DNA of 64,000 nt from Minwuiaceae bacterium (GTDB lineage Bacteria > Pseudomonadota > Alphaproteobacteria > Minwuiales > Minwuiaceae), in assembly GCA_028278525.1 (NCBI GenBank), contig JANQEE010000020.1, positions 186,001 to 250,000 of the forward strand, written 5' to 3'. Positions 41,654-54,000 of this stretch are shown here, one piece after another (position 1 is the stretch's first letter; each line of letters starts with the position of its first letter). Position numbers and translations under genes: made by a program. The notes beneath the pieces were generated by a model. The model did no database searches and had not been told where the DNA came from. It saw nothing but the letters and a program-made list of their open reading frames with translations.

Positions 41654-42283
41654 ATGAAAACACGCTTGGCTTTGTTCGTATCGATTGCCTCCGCGACCCT
41701 GGCGATGGTGATCGTCGTCACCGTCGGGATCACGCTGTGGCAGTCGCAATCGCCGCAGAAGACAGTCCGCAGCATCGCCACCGCGACCGGCGTCAAAATC
41801 GGCGGGCCGTTCGTGCTGACCAACCACAACGGCCAGGAGGTCACCGAGGCCGCGTTCAGCGGGTCCTACATGCTGATCTACTTCGGCTACAGCTTCTGCC
41901 CGGACGTCTGCCCGACGGAGTTGCAGAACATCGCCGTGGCGATGGACGAACTGGGCAAACACGCCGAGCGGGTCACGCCGGTCTTCATCACCGTCGATCC
42001 GGCGCGCGATACCGTGGCCTTCATCAAGGACTACGTGGAAGCCTTCCACCCGAAGATGGTCGGGCTGACCGGGCCGCAGGAGAACATCGACAAGGCGGCG
42101 CGGTCCTACCGCGTGTTCTACGCGAAAGTGGACGACGCGAGCTCGACCGAGTACCTGATGGACCACACATCCTATGTGTACCTGATGGGCCCGGATGGGA
42201 AGTTCGTGACGATGTTCGGCGCCAACACGCCACCGGAAGAGATCGCCGCGGCGGTCGTTCAGGATATTAAAGAACGATCGTAG
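41654..42283 (+). CDS. SCO1/SenC family copper chaperone-like protein
   Basis: A 209-residue thioredoxin-fold protein of the SCO1/SenC type, anchored by an N-terminal helix (LALFVSIASATLAMVIVVTV). The copper ligands are present: C82 and C86 in YFGYSFCPDVCPTELQ, and H171 in YLMDHTSYVYLMGPDG. VTPVFITVDPARDTVAFIKD is also diagnostic. It probably helps assemble the CuA centre of cytochrome oxidase; no cox genes are in the window. No ribosome binding site is evident before the ATG. Confidence 0.9.
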   Translation: MKTRLALFVSIASATLAMVIVVTVGITLWQSQSPQKTVRSIATATGVKIGGPFVLTNHNGQEVTEAAFSGSYMLIYFGYSFCPDVCPTELQNIAVAMDELGKHAERVTPVFITVDPARDTVAFIKDYVEAFHPKMVGLTGPQENIDKAARSYRVFYAKVDDASSTEYLMDHTSYVYLMGPDGKFVTMFGANTPPEEIAAAVVQDIKERS

Positions 42284-42297
42284 GCGGCGGCCGCCGT

Positions 42298-44442
42298 CTA
42301 GCCGACCGCGACCAGGTCCCGCGCGCCGCGGCCTGGGAAGATCACCCGAACCACCGTGCCTTCTCCGACCTTGCTGTCCAGTTCCAGAACGCCGCCTTGG
42401 AGTTCGACCAGCGACTTGGTGAGCGGCAGGCCGAGGCCGGTGCCTTCGTAGCGGCGGCTCAGGCTGCTGTCGATCTGGCTGAACGGCTGTAACGCGATGG
42501 GAATATCCTCGGCGCGCATGCCGATGCCGCTGTCGGTCACGGAAAGGATAAGCTTGCCATCGTCCTGCAAGGTGGCGTCGACCTCGACCTTGCCGCCTTC
42601 CGGCGTGAACTTGATGGCGTTGGACAACAGGTTGAGCAGGATCTGTTTGACCATCCGTTGATCGGCGGGAATGGTCGGCAGGTCTTCGGCGACGCTGCTG
42701 GTCAGGGCGACACGGCCCGTCACCGCGCGCTCCCGCACCACGCGCATGCAGGCGGCGACGGTCGGGGCGAGGTCGATATCGCGAATGACCGGCCGTAAGC
42801 GACCGGCCTCCGCCTTCGACAGATCGAGGATGTCGTTGATCACGCTGAGCAGATGGGTGCCGCTATCGTAGATGTCGCGCGCGTATTCGACGTACCGCGC
42901 GGAACCGATCGGCCCGAACAGTTCCTGATTGATGATCTCCGAGAAGCCGATGATCGCATTGAGCGGCGTACGCAGCTCGTGGCTCATGTTGGCCAGGAAC
43001 TCGCTCTTGGCCCGGCTGGCGAACTCCGCCTGCTCCCGCGCGTGCCGCTGTTCCTCGAGCGCCTGCTCGCGTTCGGTGACATCGCTGTAGACGGTGACGA
43101 ATCCGCCACCGGGCAAGGGATTGCCGATCACCTCGACAACCGTGCCGTCGGGCCGGGCCCGGGCGAAACGGTGCGGCTGAAACTGCCTGGCCAGTTCGAC
43201 GCGTTCGCGGATCAGTTCTTCGACGTCGCCGTCGCCGTACTCGCCGCGTTCGGCGTTGTAGCGAATGACATCTTCGAAATGGGCGCCCGACTGGAACATC
43301 TCCGCCGGCAACTCCAGGAGCTCGATCGCCTGATCGTTCATGGCGAACAGGTTGAGATCCGCGTCGCAAATGCTGAGCCCGGCCGGCACGCTGGCGACGA
43401 CAGCGTCGAGCATGTCGGAGTGCAGTTCAAGGTCCTGCTCGCGCTCTTTGATCGCGGTGATGTCGGTGTAAATGCCGACCGTGCCGCCATCGTTGGTGCG
43501 GCGTTCGCTGACCAAAAGCCAGCGCCCGTCCACCATGCGCGTTTCCCAACTGGCGTCGGCTTCCTTACGACGCGCCAGCCGGTTGCGAACCCATTCGTCC
43601 TCGCCGCCGACCGCATCGGGGACATTGCCGGATTCGACCAGGCCGCGGATCACATCTTCGAATAGGATGCCCGGCTGGAGATCGTTGCCGCCCTTGCCGT
43701 AGAAAGTACGGAAACGGCTGTTGCAGATGACGAGCCTGTCGTCGGCGTCGTAGAGCACGAAGCCTTCATTGCTGGCTTCCAGGGCCTCGATCAGATGGCC
43801 ACGCGCCCGATCGACGTCCTGCTGAGCCTCAACCTCGTTGGTGATGTCGGTGCCGGTGCCGCGGTAGCCCGCCAAGGCACCGGTTTCGTTGAACACCGGC
43901 TTGCCGCTGACCTTGAACCAGCGATTGTCCAGATTGGCGGCCTGGTAAATGAAATTGGAGAATTGCCGATGCGCCTCCAGATCCGCCAGATGGGCCTGCA
44001 CGTCGGGCCGGTCCACATCCCCGATCAGTTGATAGCGCCGCAGACCGATGATCTCGTCGGGCCGGTGCCCGCTGAGATCGAAGAAGCGCGACGAGAGATA
44101 GCTGAAGCGATGATCCGAATCGGTTTCCCAGATCCAATCGCTGGCAACCTCCGCGATATCCTCGAAACGCTGCTCGGCCATCCGCTGGGCCCGCCGCGCC
44201 GCATCGTTCGCGAGGCCCGCGTCGGGCGGGCGCGACACGTGCCGGAAGACCAGCAGAAACAGGCCGACGGCCGCGGCAGCGACGGTGGCGAAGGCCGCGA
44301 TGTCGATACCGGAAAAGGCGAAAAACGAATCGGGACGGCCTGCGCGAAACAGCGGGACGGAGAGACCGACCAGGCAGACACAGGCAAGAACCCAAGCGAT
44401 TAGCACCGGCCAACGCTGGATTGGTAGTTGGCTAGAAGTCAT
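42298..44442 (-). CDS. PAS-domain sensor histidine kinase
   Basis: A 714-residue membrane sensor kinase. Two transmembrane helices occupy the first 70 residues ([39 protein letters not shown]) with a short periplasmic loop. Three PAS-like domains follow at about 90-205 ([20 protein letters not shown]), 218-335 ([20 protein letters not shown]) and 345-460 ([20 protein letters not shown]). The HisKA domain has the phospho-acceptor H488 in [20 protein letters not shown]. The HATPase domain includes [27 protein letters not shown] and [20 protein letters not shown]. No receiver domain is present and no response regulator adjoins it. The signal is unknown. Confidence 0.93.
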   Translation of the reverse strand: MTSSQLPIQRWPVLIAWVLACVCLVGLSVPLFRAGRPDSFFAFSGIDIAAFATVAAAAVGLFLLVFRHVSRPPDAGLANDAARRAQRMAEQRFEDIAEVASDWIWETDSDHRFSYLSSRFFDLSGHRPDEIIGLRRYQLIGDVDRPDVQAHLADLEAHRQFSNFIYQAANLDNRWFKVSGKPVFNETGALAGYRGTGTDITNEVEAQQDVDRARGHLIEALEASNEGFVLYDADDRLVICNSRFRTFYGKGGNDLQPGILFEDVIRGLVESGNVPDAVGGEDEWVRNRLARRKEADASWETRMVDGRWLLVSERRTNDGGTVGIYTDITAIKEREQDLELHSDMLDAVVASVPAGLSICDADLNLFAMNDQAIELLELPAEMFQSGAHFEDVIRYNAERGEYGDGDVEELIRERVELARQFQPHRFARARPDGTVVEVIGNPLPGGGFVTVYSDVTEREQALEEQRHAREQAEFASRAKSEFLANMSHELRTPLNAIIGFSEIINQELFGPIGSARYVEYARDIYDSGTHLLSVINDILDLSKAEAGRLRPVIRDIDLAPTVAACMRVVRERAVTGRVALTSSVAEDLPTIPADQRMVKQILLNLLSNAIKFTPEGGKVEVDATLQDDGKLILSVTDSGIGMRAEDIPIALQPFSQIDSSLSRRYEGTGLGLPLTKSLVELQGGVLELDSKVGEGTVVRVIFPGRGARDLVAVG

Positions 44443-44541
44443 GTAACTCCAAGAACGTCGGGCGTCGCCCCGCACGCCGCCGTCAGTCGGCCCGGAGTCT
44501 AATTTTATTAACTGTAAAAAAAGGTTAACAAACCAAACCGG

Positions 44542-45087
44542 TTATTCGCTTTCGGAGGATTTCTCCATAAGCGAGAATCCGGCCCGGGTCGGGCTCCAGG
44601 CGTCAGCGCGGCGGCGGGCTTCCTCGACCTCGTCCGCGGTCATCAGCGCGGCAGCCTCGTCCCGCAACAGGATCGCCTGCCGGCGCACGCCCTGCACCTT
44701 GCTGTCCGACGCCACGCTGAGCCACATGTAGGCCTTGACCAGGTTCTGGCGCACGCCGAGACCGTTGATATGCAGCGACCCGAAAGCCAACTGGGCATTG
44801 GAATCGCCCTTCGCAGCCGCCCGCTGAAACCAGATAGCGGCGAGCGCGTCGCTCGACTTCACGCCCTTACCGTAGAAGTACATGGCGCCGAGCATGAATT
44901 CCGCCGGCGCCTTGCCGTGCGCCGCCAGGGCCCGGAACTCCTTCAACGCTTCCTGATACGCGCCCCTTTCGTAGGCCATGACACCGGCCTCGTAGCCGGC
45001 GGCATGCGTCTCCTCCGCGCCGGATCCGCCGATAATCAGCATCGCACATACCACGCCGAAAATCGTCGAACACCGTCTTACAGTCAC
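44542..45087 (-). CDS. Exported Sel1-like repeat protein
   Basis: A 181-residue protein with a signal peptide (STIFGVVCAMLIIGGSGAEE) and Sel1/TPR repeats over residues about 30-140: VMAYERGAYQEALKEFRALA, EFMLGAMYFYGKGVKSSDAL, AFGSLHINGLGVRQNLVKAY. Such repeats mediate protein-protein contacts, often in envelope signalling or cell-wall control. GTG 45087 follows GAGGGGG; GTG 45120 is an alternative. It is upstream of the histidine kinase on the same strand (99-bp gap), so joint transcription is possible. Confidence 0.75.
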   Translation of the reverse strand: MTVRRCSTIFGVVCAMLIIGGSGAEETHAAGYEAGVMAYERGAYQEALKEFRALAAHGKAPAEFMLGAMYFYGKGVKSSDALAAIWFQRAAAKGDSNAQLAFGSLHINGLGVRQNLVKAYMWLSVASDSKVQGVRRQAILLRDEAAALMTADEVEEARRRADAWSPTRAGFSLMEKSSESE

Positions 45088-45150
45088 CTCAGTCTGCCCC
45101 CTCGAAACAAAAACGATCACCCCCGAATACTTCGCGCCACTATACCGCGA

Positions 45151-45645
45151 TCAGCGGCGGTCGGCGAGCGCCGCGTCCTCGACCGCTATTCGATGGCGGA
45201 GCAATACAAGGTTCAATATCGAGAAGCCGAGCGCGATCTCCCAAGCGCCGACCATGAGCGGCACGACCGCAACCTCAAGGACGACGACGAGATAGTTGGG
45301 GTGACGCACGAACCGGTAGGGCCCGCGGCGAACCAGCGGCCGGCCGGGCACGGTGATCACACGGGTCGTCCAATAGCGGCCGAGACTGGCGATTACCCAG
45401 AGCCGGCCAAGCTGCAACAGGACGAAGACGCCGAACCAGTGCCAGCGGATCGCCGTATCGGCCGGGACGAAGACCGCGAGGGCAACCAGCCAGGACGCAT
45501 GGAGCAACACGAACAGCGGATAGTGCTTCGCGCCGACTTCGACGCCGCCCTCCGCTTTCAGACGGCCGGCATTGCGCGCCGCCAGCGCCAACTCGGCCAA
45601 ACGTTGTACGACGATAAATAAGAGAACCCAGTAGAACGGCGTCAC
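45151..45645 (-). CDS. Isoprenylcysteine carboxyl methyltransferase-family membrane methyltransferase
   Basis: A 164-residue membrane protein with four to five helices and the ICMT/PEMT signature RGPYRFVRHPNYLVVVLEVA (R-H-P-N-Y...E). In bacteria this family often methylates lipidic phenols made by type III polyketide synthases. Its ATG overlaps the stop of the polyketide synthase gene (ATGA), so the two are translationally coupled. This pairing matches the alkylresorcinol/alkylpyrone operons known elsewhere (SrsA-SrsB, BpsA-BpsB). It likely O-methylates the phenolic lipid product in the membrane. Confidence 0.85.
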   Translation of the reverse strand: MTPFYWVLLFIVVQRLAELALAARNAGRLKAEGGVEVGAKHYPLFVLLHASWLVALAVFVPADTAIRWHWFGVFVLLQLGRLWVIASLGRYWTTRVITVPGRPLVRRGPYRFVRHPNYLVVVLEVAVVPLMVGAWEIALGFSILNLVLLRHRIAVEDAALADRR

Positions 45646-46691
45646 GCCGCCTCCAGCAACATGAAACCGGCCGTGAAACCAGGCCCCAGGGTCGAGAGCA
45701 ACTGACGGTCGCCGGCCGACGCCGCGGCCATCGCCCGGCGCAGCACGAACATCACGGTCACGGCCGACATGTTGCCGAAATCCCTGAGCACGGCGCGCGA
45801 ATGATCCAGATCCCCGGGCTGCAAATCGAAAATCTCCTCCAGCGCATCCAGCACCTTGGCGCCGCCGGGATGGCAGACGAAGTCGTCGATATCCCTAAAC
45901 CCGAGGCCATGTCCATCCAGAAAACGCGACGCCGCGTCGCGCATGCGGGTGCGGACGATGGTCGGGATGTCCTGGGAGAAGATCACCGCCAGGCCGTCGT
46001 CGCGCACGTCCCAGCCCATGACGTCGAGCGATGCGGGCCAGGTATGTTCGCCCCAGCCGGCGATGGCCGGGCCGTCGGCCGCGCAACTGACGACGGCGCC
46101 GGCCGCGCCGTCGCCGAACAGGGCGGTCGCGATGATGTTGCTCTTGGTCCGGTCGTTGCTGCGGAACGTCAAACCGCAGAGTTCGACGACCAGAAACAGG
46201 AACCGCGCGTCCGGGCGGCTGATTGCGAGCTGCGCCGTGCGTGACAGCCCGATTACGCCGCCGGCGCAGCCAAGCCCGAAGATCGGCAGGCGTTCGATAT
46301 CGCGCCGAAGCGCCAAACGTTCGATCAGCAAAGCATCGAGGCTGGGCGTGGCGACGCCGGTCGTCGATGCGACCACCAGACCGTCGATATCGGCAAGCTC
46401 CAGGCCGGCTTCCGCCGTCGCTTCCCGCGCCACGCGGTCGAGCAGGTCCACGGCATTCTCTATGTAGAGATCATTGCGCTCCCCGAAACTATGGGAGCGC
46501 TGATACCAGTCGATCGGCACGCAGGAATGCCGCCGCTCAATTTCGGCGTTGCGGTAGACCGGCGACAAACGGTCGAAGCCGGGCACGTCGGGGGCAAACA
46601 ACTCGGCCGCACCGGCAGCGACATCCGCCTGATGCAACACGTGATCCGGCACGGCAGTGGCAACGGAGGCAATGCGTGGCAGATGGTTCAT
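45642..46691 (-). CDS. Type III polyketide synthase
   Basis: A 349-residue chalcone/stilbene synthase-family enzyme. The catalytic triad is visible: C142 in LPIFGLGCAGGVIGLSRTAQ, H274 in DFVCHPGGAKVLDALEEIF, and N307 in RDFGNMSAVTVMFVLRRAM. FGDGAAGAVV and LSTLGPGFTAGFMLLEA are also typical. It condenses an acyl starter with malonyl-CoA units, here probably a fatty acyl starter giving an alkylresorcinol or alkylpyrone, given the coupled ICMT-type methyltransferase. GTG 46697 is an alternative start. A dyad about 105 bp upstream may control the operon. Confidence 0.92.
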   Translation of the reverse strand: MNHLPRIASVATAVPDHVLHQADVAAGAAELFAPDVPGFDRLSPVYRNAEIERRHSCVPIDWYQRSHSFGERNDLYIENAVDLLDRVAREATAEAGLELADIDGLVVASTTGVATPSLDALLIERLALRRDIERLPIFGLGCAGGVIGLSRTAQLAISRPDARFLFLVVELCGLTFRSNDRTKSNIIATALFGDGAAGAVVSCAADGPAIAGWGEHTWPASLDVMGWDVRDDGLAVIFSQDIPTIVRTRMRDAASRFLDGHGLGFRDIDDFVCHPGGAKVLDALEEIFDLQPGDLDHSRAVLRDFGNMSAVTVMFVLRRAMAAASAGDRQLLSTLGPGFTAGFMLLEAA

Positions 46692-46795
46692 CGTCACTTA
46701 TCCGGCCAGTTCCGTGGAATTCCCAAGCCGCTTAACGGACGGTTAAGACAACGCTATCAAACAGAATTAGGCCAATGCGCCCGGCCCGCAAGGCG

Positions 46796-46815
46796 TTCTC
46801 ACGGGACAGTGAGAA
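46796..46815. promoter_or_regulatory. Inverted repeat upstream of the polyketide synthase operon
   Basis: TTCTCAC-N6-GTGAGAA is a perfect 7-bp dyad in the divergent gap between the polyketide synthase operon and the DUF502 gene. It could bind a regulator controlling either side. Confidence 0.45.
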
Positions 46816-46917
46816 AACACGACAAAATATTGATGCACATCGTATATTCGGGCCTCGGCTTGCAGCAGCCGGGCGGCGACACCATATGCGGGGGACAAAT
46901 GCACCGGCACACCGACA

Positions 46918-47712
46918 ATGACCGTTGAGCGAAACGAGTCCGGACCGGAAGGCGACCGGGGCGAGCCGCGCGTGTTCGTCAAGCCGGCGGCGCGCCCATC
47001 GCTGATGGCGCGGTTGCGCGCCTATTTCCTGACCGGCATCGTGGTCACCGCGCCCATCGGGATCACCATCTACATCGCCTGGGCGTTCATCGACTTCGTC
47101 GATGCAACGGTCACGCCGCTGATACCGCCGCAATATCAGCCGGAAACACTGTTCAAGGTCAGTATTCCCGGCCTCGGCATCGTCATCGTGATGGTCGGTC
47201 TGACGGTGATCGGTTTCCTGACCGCCAACTTCCTGGGCCGGGCGCTGATCCGGATCGGCGAGCGGATCGTCGAGCGCATGCCGGTGATCCGGTCCGTCTA
47301 CGGCGCGCTGAAACAAATACTCGAAACGGTATTGAACCAGTCGTCGAACGCGTTTCGGCAATGCGTGCTGATCGAATATCCGCGCAAGGGACTGTGGGTC
47401 GTGGCGTTCGTGACGGCGGACACGGAAGGCGAGGTGAAGCGACGTCTGGACCAGGACCTGGTCAGCGTGTTCGTGCCGACGACACCGAACCCGACGTCCG
47501 GGTTCATCCTGTTCGTGCCGAAGGAAGACCTGGTGTTTTTGGACATGCCGGTCGAAGACGGCATGAAGCTGGTGGTGTCGGCGGGCATGGTGACGCCGCC
47601 GGACAAGACGGCACCGGATTACGCGGAAGCGGTAGAGGAGGGCGCTGGCTGGCGCAAGCGCCAAGCGTCGCTGATGCGTGCCGTGCGCGGCAGCGGCGAA
47701 AAGCCGAAGTCG

Positions 47713-47727
<15 letters not shown>
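46918..47727 (+). CDS. DUF502 family membrane protein
   Basis: A 269-residue protein with two transmembrane helices (residues about 36-60, AYFLTGIVVTAPIGITIYIA; about 80-105, GLGIVIVMVGLTVIGFLTAN). Typical DUF502 blocks follow: RIVERMPVIRSVYGALKQIL, FRQCVLIEYPRKGLWVVAFV, SVFVPTTPNPTSGFILFVPK and VEDGMKLVVSAGM. Function is unknown. Its 3' end overlaps the convergent recG by 15 bp. Confidence 0.9.
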
Positions 47728-49806
<2,079 letters not shown>

Positions 49807-50015
49807 GGTCGTTCTGGAACCGCTGTGAATGTTTCGGCCGGTGGACCGACGGCACGCCATGTTAAGCGCTCGGCGTGTTTTGCGCGATGCTTCTATGCCT
49901 TGACGGAGAGTGGAAATTGTCCATCATCGCGCCAATTCGATAGGCTGCAATCAAGTCAATCGAGGCCGGCCCAACAGCCGGCAAAAAACCAACGCAAACA
50001 GGCGGCTAGGCACGA

Positions 50016-50804
50016 ATGATTATTCTGCACCAGGGCAAGGACGCCAGCGACAGGGCACAGAAAATCGCGGCGCGCACGCAAGGCGCGGTGTTCCGCAGCA
50101 ATCCGGAAACGCCGTTGCCCGCATGCGCCGAACAGATCTCGCAATGGATCTCCCATACGCCCGATCCGGCCTTGATCGTTCTGGACCCGGCCAGAGTCAA
50201 CGACAACGCCGACCGGCAGGCGATCGAGTCGGTCGGACGCATGGCAAAGTTCTCCGGCATCGACGTGCACCTGGTCGGCAATTCGAAGATGAAATCGCTG
50301 GCCGACAAGGTGGTGAAGCGGGACGCCGACCTGCGCACCAAGTACCGCCGCCTGGACCAGGGCAGCGCCGCGCCGGCAGCGGTGCAGGACCAAACGATGT
50401 CGCCGTTCCAGAAGACGGAAATGAGCATTCCGACCGTACAGGAAGTGATGGCCCTCAAGGGCTTCCCGCAGCAGGCGGCCGAGGCGGAGGTCCGCCGGTT
50501 GAAGAGCCATACCGTCTGGGTCAACAACCTGTATCAGGTGAACGTCGAACCGGCGGAAGGCGGTATTCCGTTCGCGCATCTGATCATCCGCCGGCTGGAC
50601 GGCGCCCCGGTGCACAACTGGCAGCATTTCCAGACGATCAAGAACGAGTTGCTGGGACCGGAATGCGAGGCCGTTGAGCTTTACCCGCCGGAAGGCCATC
50701 TGGTGGACGAGAAGGACCACTATCACCTGTGGGGCTTCACCACGCCGAACGAAACATTCGGCATCGGCTTCCGCAACGGCCGTCAGGTCAAGGACAAACG
50801 GTAG
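50016..50804 (+). CDS. Uncharacterised protein with C-terminal DUF7694-like domain
   Basis: A 262-residue cytoplasmic protein. The N-terminal half (MIILHQGKDASDRAQKIAAR through SLADKVVKRDADLRTKYRRL) is not recognised. It has a Rossmann-like beta-alpha look, possibly nucleotide or NTase-like. Residues about 165-258 resemble a small domain seen in phage and mobile-element contexts: HTVWVNNLYQVNVEPAEGG, FAHLIIRRLDGAPVHNWQHF, QTIKNELLGPECEAVELYPP, DHYHLWGFT. It lies 9 bp upstream of sdhE on the same strand, so the two may be co-transcribed. Both the domain match and the role are tentative. Confidence 0.65.
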   Translation: MIILHQGKDASDRAQKIAARTQGAVFRSNPETPLPACAEQISQWISHTPDPALIVLDPARVNDNADRQAIESVGRMAKFSGIDVHLVGNSKMKSLADKVVKRDADLRTKYRRLDQGSAAPAAVQDQTMSPFQKTEMSIPTVQEVMALKGFPQQAAEAEVRRLKSHTVWVNNLYQVNVEPAEGGIPFAHLIIRRLDGAPVHNWQHFQTIKNELLGPECEAVELYPPEGHLVDEKDHYHLWGFTTPNETFGIGFRNGRQVKDKR

Positions 50805-50813
50805 GACCGACGC

Positions 50814-51098
50814 ATGACCGAACGGGCGGGCGAAGACATCGAAACGCGACGCAAACGGCTGCTCTACCGGTCCATCAAGACGGGAATGAAAGAAACCGAT
50901 ATCCTGCTCGGCAATTTCGCCAAGCGGCACCTGCCGACGTTCAGCGAACGCCAACTGGACCTGTACGAACGGATCCTGGAGGCCGGCGACCCGGTGATCT
51001 TCGCCTGGCTGTGCGGGCAGGAAGCCGTGCCGCCGTCTTACGACAACGACGTCATGAAGCTGCTTACGACTTTTAGAATCGACCAAGAATCCCGTTGA
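50814..51098 (+). CDS. sdhE: Succinate dehydrogenase assembly factor SdhE
   Basis: A 94-residue SdhE/SDH5-family protein that attaches FAD to the succinate dehydrogenase flavoprotein. It has the family motif RRKRLLYRSIKTGMKETDIL (with the R-G/S-x-x-E-like region), and ILEAGDPVIFAWLCGQEAVP. Location is the cytoplasm. GGACCG precedes the ATG. The stop overlaps the mfd start by two bases (TTGA), indicating co-translation. Confidence 0.92.
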   Translation: MTERAGEDIETRRKRLLYRSIKTGMKETDILLGNFAKRHLPTFSERQLDLYERILEAGDPVIFAWLCGQEAVPPSYDNDVMKLLTTFRIDQESR

Positions 51099-54000
51099 GA
51101 GCACCGCACCACCTGTTCGAGAAACCGGGCCGGACGACGATCGCCGGCGCGCCGGAAGGGCTGGACGCCTGGCTGCTGGCCGACCTGGCCGCCCAGGTGG
51201 CGGGCGGCGTGCTGCATATTGCCCGCGACGACGCACGCATGGCGATGATGGCGGATTCCGTGCGCTTCTTCGCGCCCGGCCTGGACCTGGTGCTGCTGCC
51301 GGCCTGGGACTGCCTGCCCTACGACCGCGTTTCGCCGAACCCGGAGATTTCCGCGCGGCGGATGGCGGCCTTGAGCCGGCTGGCCCGCGCGAACGGGCCG
51401 CGGCTGGTCATCACCACGGTGAACGCGGCGCTGCAACGGGTGCCGCATATCGACACGGTCAAGGCCGCGTCGTTCCAGGCCGAGGCCGGCAGCCGGATCG
51501 ACGAAGCCGAGTTGAGCGGCTATCTGGCGCAGAACGGGTACAGCCGGACCGGCACGGTGATGGAACCCGGCGAATACGCCGTCCGCGGCGGGCTGATCGA
51601 CATCTTTCCGCCGGGATCGGACGAACCGATCCGGCTGGACCTGTTCGGCGACACGCTGGAAAGCCTGCGCCGGTTCGATGCGCTGAGCCAGCGCACCACG
51701 GCGCCGGAAAGCCGGCTGGATCTGGTGCCGGTCTCGGAAGTGCTGCTGGACGAGGCGGCGATCAACCGGTTCCGCGCCCGCTATCGCGAACTGTTCGGCG
51801 CCGCCGGCAACAGCGACCCGCTGTACGAGGCGATTTCCGCCGGACGCAAGCATATGGGCATGGAGCACTGGCTGCCGCTGTTCCACGACAGCCTGCAAAC
51901 GCTGCCGGACTACCTGCCCGAGGCGGTGATCACACTGGATCATCTGGCGGAGGAGGCGCGGGACGCCCGCCTCGCGGCCATCGACGACTATTACCAGACC
52001 CGGCACAGCGTGATGGAGGCGGGCGCCGGCGACGACGCGTCGATCTACAAGCCGGTCCCGTCCGAACAGCTGTACCTGAACGATCGGGATTGGGACGCGT
52101 TGCTGACGGAGCGGCCGGTCGCCGCCTTCAGCCCGTTCGACGCGCCCGACGAGGACAAGAACGCCTGGCGGGCGGGCGGGCGCCAGGGGCGCGACTTCGC
52201 CATCGAGCGCAACCAGCCGGACGGCAACGTCTACGACGCGCTGGCGGCGCATATCCGTAGCCTGCAGCAAAGCGGCAAGCGGCCGGTTCTGGCGAGTTAT
52301 AGCGCCGGCGCGCGCGAGCGGCTGTCGGGCGTGGTGCACGACCACGGCGTGACCAGCCTGGCCGACGTCGACCACTTCGCGGACATCGAGCGGTTGCCGG
52401 ACAGAACCGTCGGTCTGGCGGTGCTGGGCCTGGAACAGGGGTTCGAGACCGCCGATATCGCGGTGATCAGCGAACAGGACGTGCTGGGCGACCGGCTGGT
52501 CCGGCCGCGCAAGAAGCAAAGGCGCGCCGAGAACTTCATCGCCGAGGCGTCGCAACTGGGACCCGGCGACCTGGTGGTACATGTGGACCACGGCATCGGC
52601 CGCTACGAAGGGCTGGAGACCATCGACGTGGCCGGCGCGGCGCACGACTGCCTGCTGGTGATCTATGCCGACGGCGACAAGCTGTACCTGCCGGTCGAGA
52701 ACATCGAGATGCTGTCGCGCTACGGCTCGGATACCGGCGAGGTGCAGCTGGACCGGCTGGGCGGCACCGCCTGGCAGCACCGCAAGGCGCGGCTGAAGCA
52801 ACGCCTGAAGGACATGGCCGACCAACTGATCAAGATCGCCGCCGGCCGCGAACTGAAGGACGCGCCGCCGCTGACGCCGCAGGACGGCGTTTACGACGAG
52901 TTCTGCGCGCGCTTCCCCTATCAGGAGACCGACGACCAGGCGCGCGCCATCGGCGAGGTGCTGGGCGACCTGGGCTCCGGGCGGCCGATGGACCGGCTGG
53001 TCTGCGGCGACGTGGGATTCGGCAAGACCGAGGTGGCGCTGCGCAGCGCCTTCGTCGCGGTGATGAGCGGCCGGCAGGTCGCGGTGGTGGTGCCGACGAC
53101 CCTGCTCTGCCGGCAACATTACAAGACTTTCGTCGAGCGCTTCGCCGGGCTGCCGGTCAGGATCGGCCAACTGTCGCGCATGGTTCCGGCCAGCGACCAG
53201 CGCGATACCAAGGACGGCATCGCGGACGGCGGCGTCGACATCGTGGTCGGCACCCACGCGCTGCTCGGCAAGGCGATCAAGTTCCGCGACCTGGGCCTGC
53301 TGATCATCGACGAGGAGCAGCATTTCGGCGTGCGCCACAAGGAACGTTTGAAGCAGCTCAGAAGCGACGTGCACGTGCTGACGCTGACGGCGACGCCGAT
53401 TCCGCGCACGCTGCAACTCGCCATGGCCGGCATCCGCGAGCTGTCGCTGATCGCCTCGCCGCCGGTCGACCGGCTGGCGGTGCGCACCTTCGTGCTGCCG
53501 ACCGACCCGGTGGTCGTGCGCGAGGCGCTGCTGAGGGAGCATTACCGCGGCGGCCAGAGCTTCTATGTCTGCCCGCGGATTTCCGACCTGGTCGAAATCG
53601 AGGAGTTCCTCAAGGAGCATGTGCCGGAGGTCAAATTCACCACCGCGCATGGCCGGATGGCGCCGACCGACCTGGAGCGGGTGATGAACGCGTTCTACGA
53701 CCGGTCGGTCGACGTGCTGATCTGCACCAACATCATCGAGTCGGGCCTGGACATCCCGACCGCCAATACGATGATCGTCCACCGCTCCGACATGTTCGGG
53801 CTGGCGCAGCTCTACCAACTGCGCGGGCGGATCGGCCGGTCGAAGATCCGCGCCTACGCGTACCTGACGCTGCCGCCGCGCAAGAAACTGACGGTCTCCG
53901 CCGAGCGGCGGCTGCGCGCGATGCAGGCGATGGACAGTCTGGGCGCCGGCTTCAGCCTGGCGAGCCACGACCTGGACATCCGCGGCGCCGGCAACCTGCT

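Noticed and set aside
41620..41654. A possible leaderless promoter before the SCO gene (TACACT, 8 nt before ATG)
   Set aside because: No acceptable -35 at 16-19 bp, so the match is probably chance.
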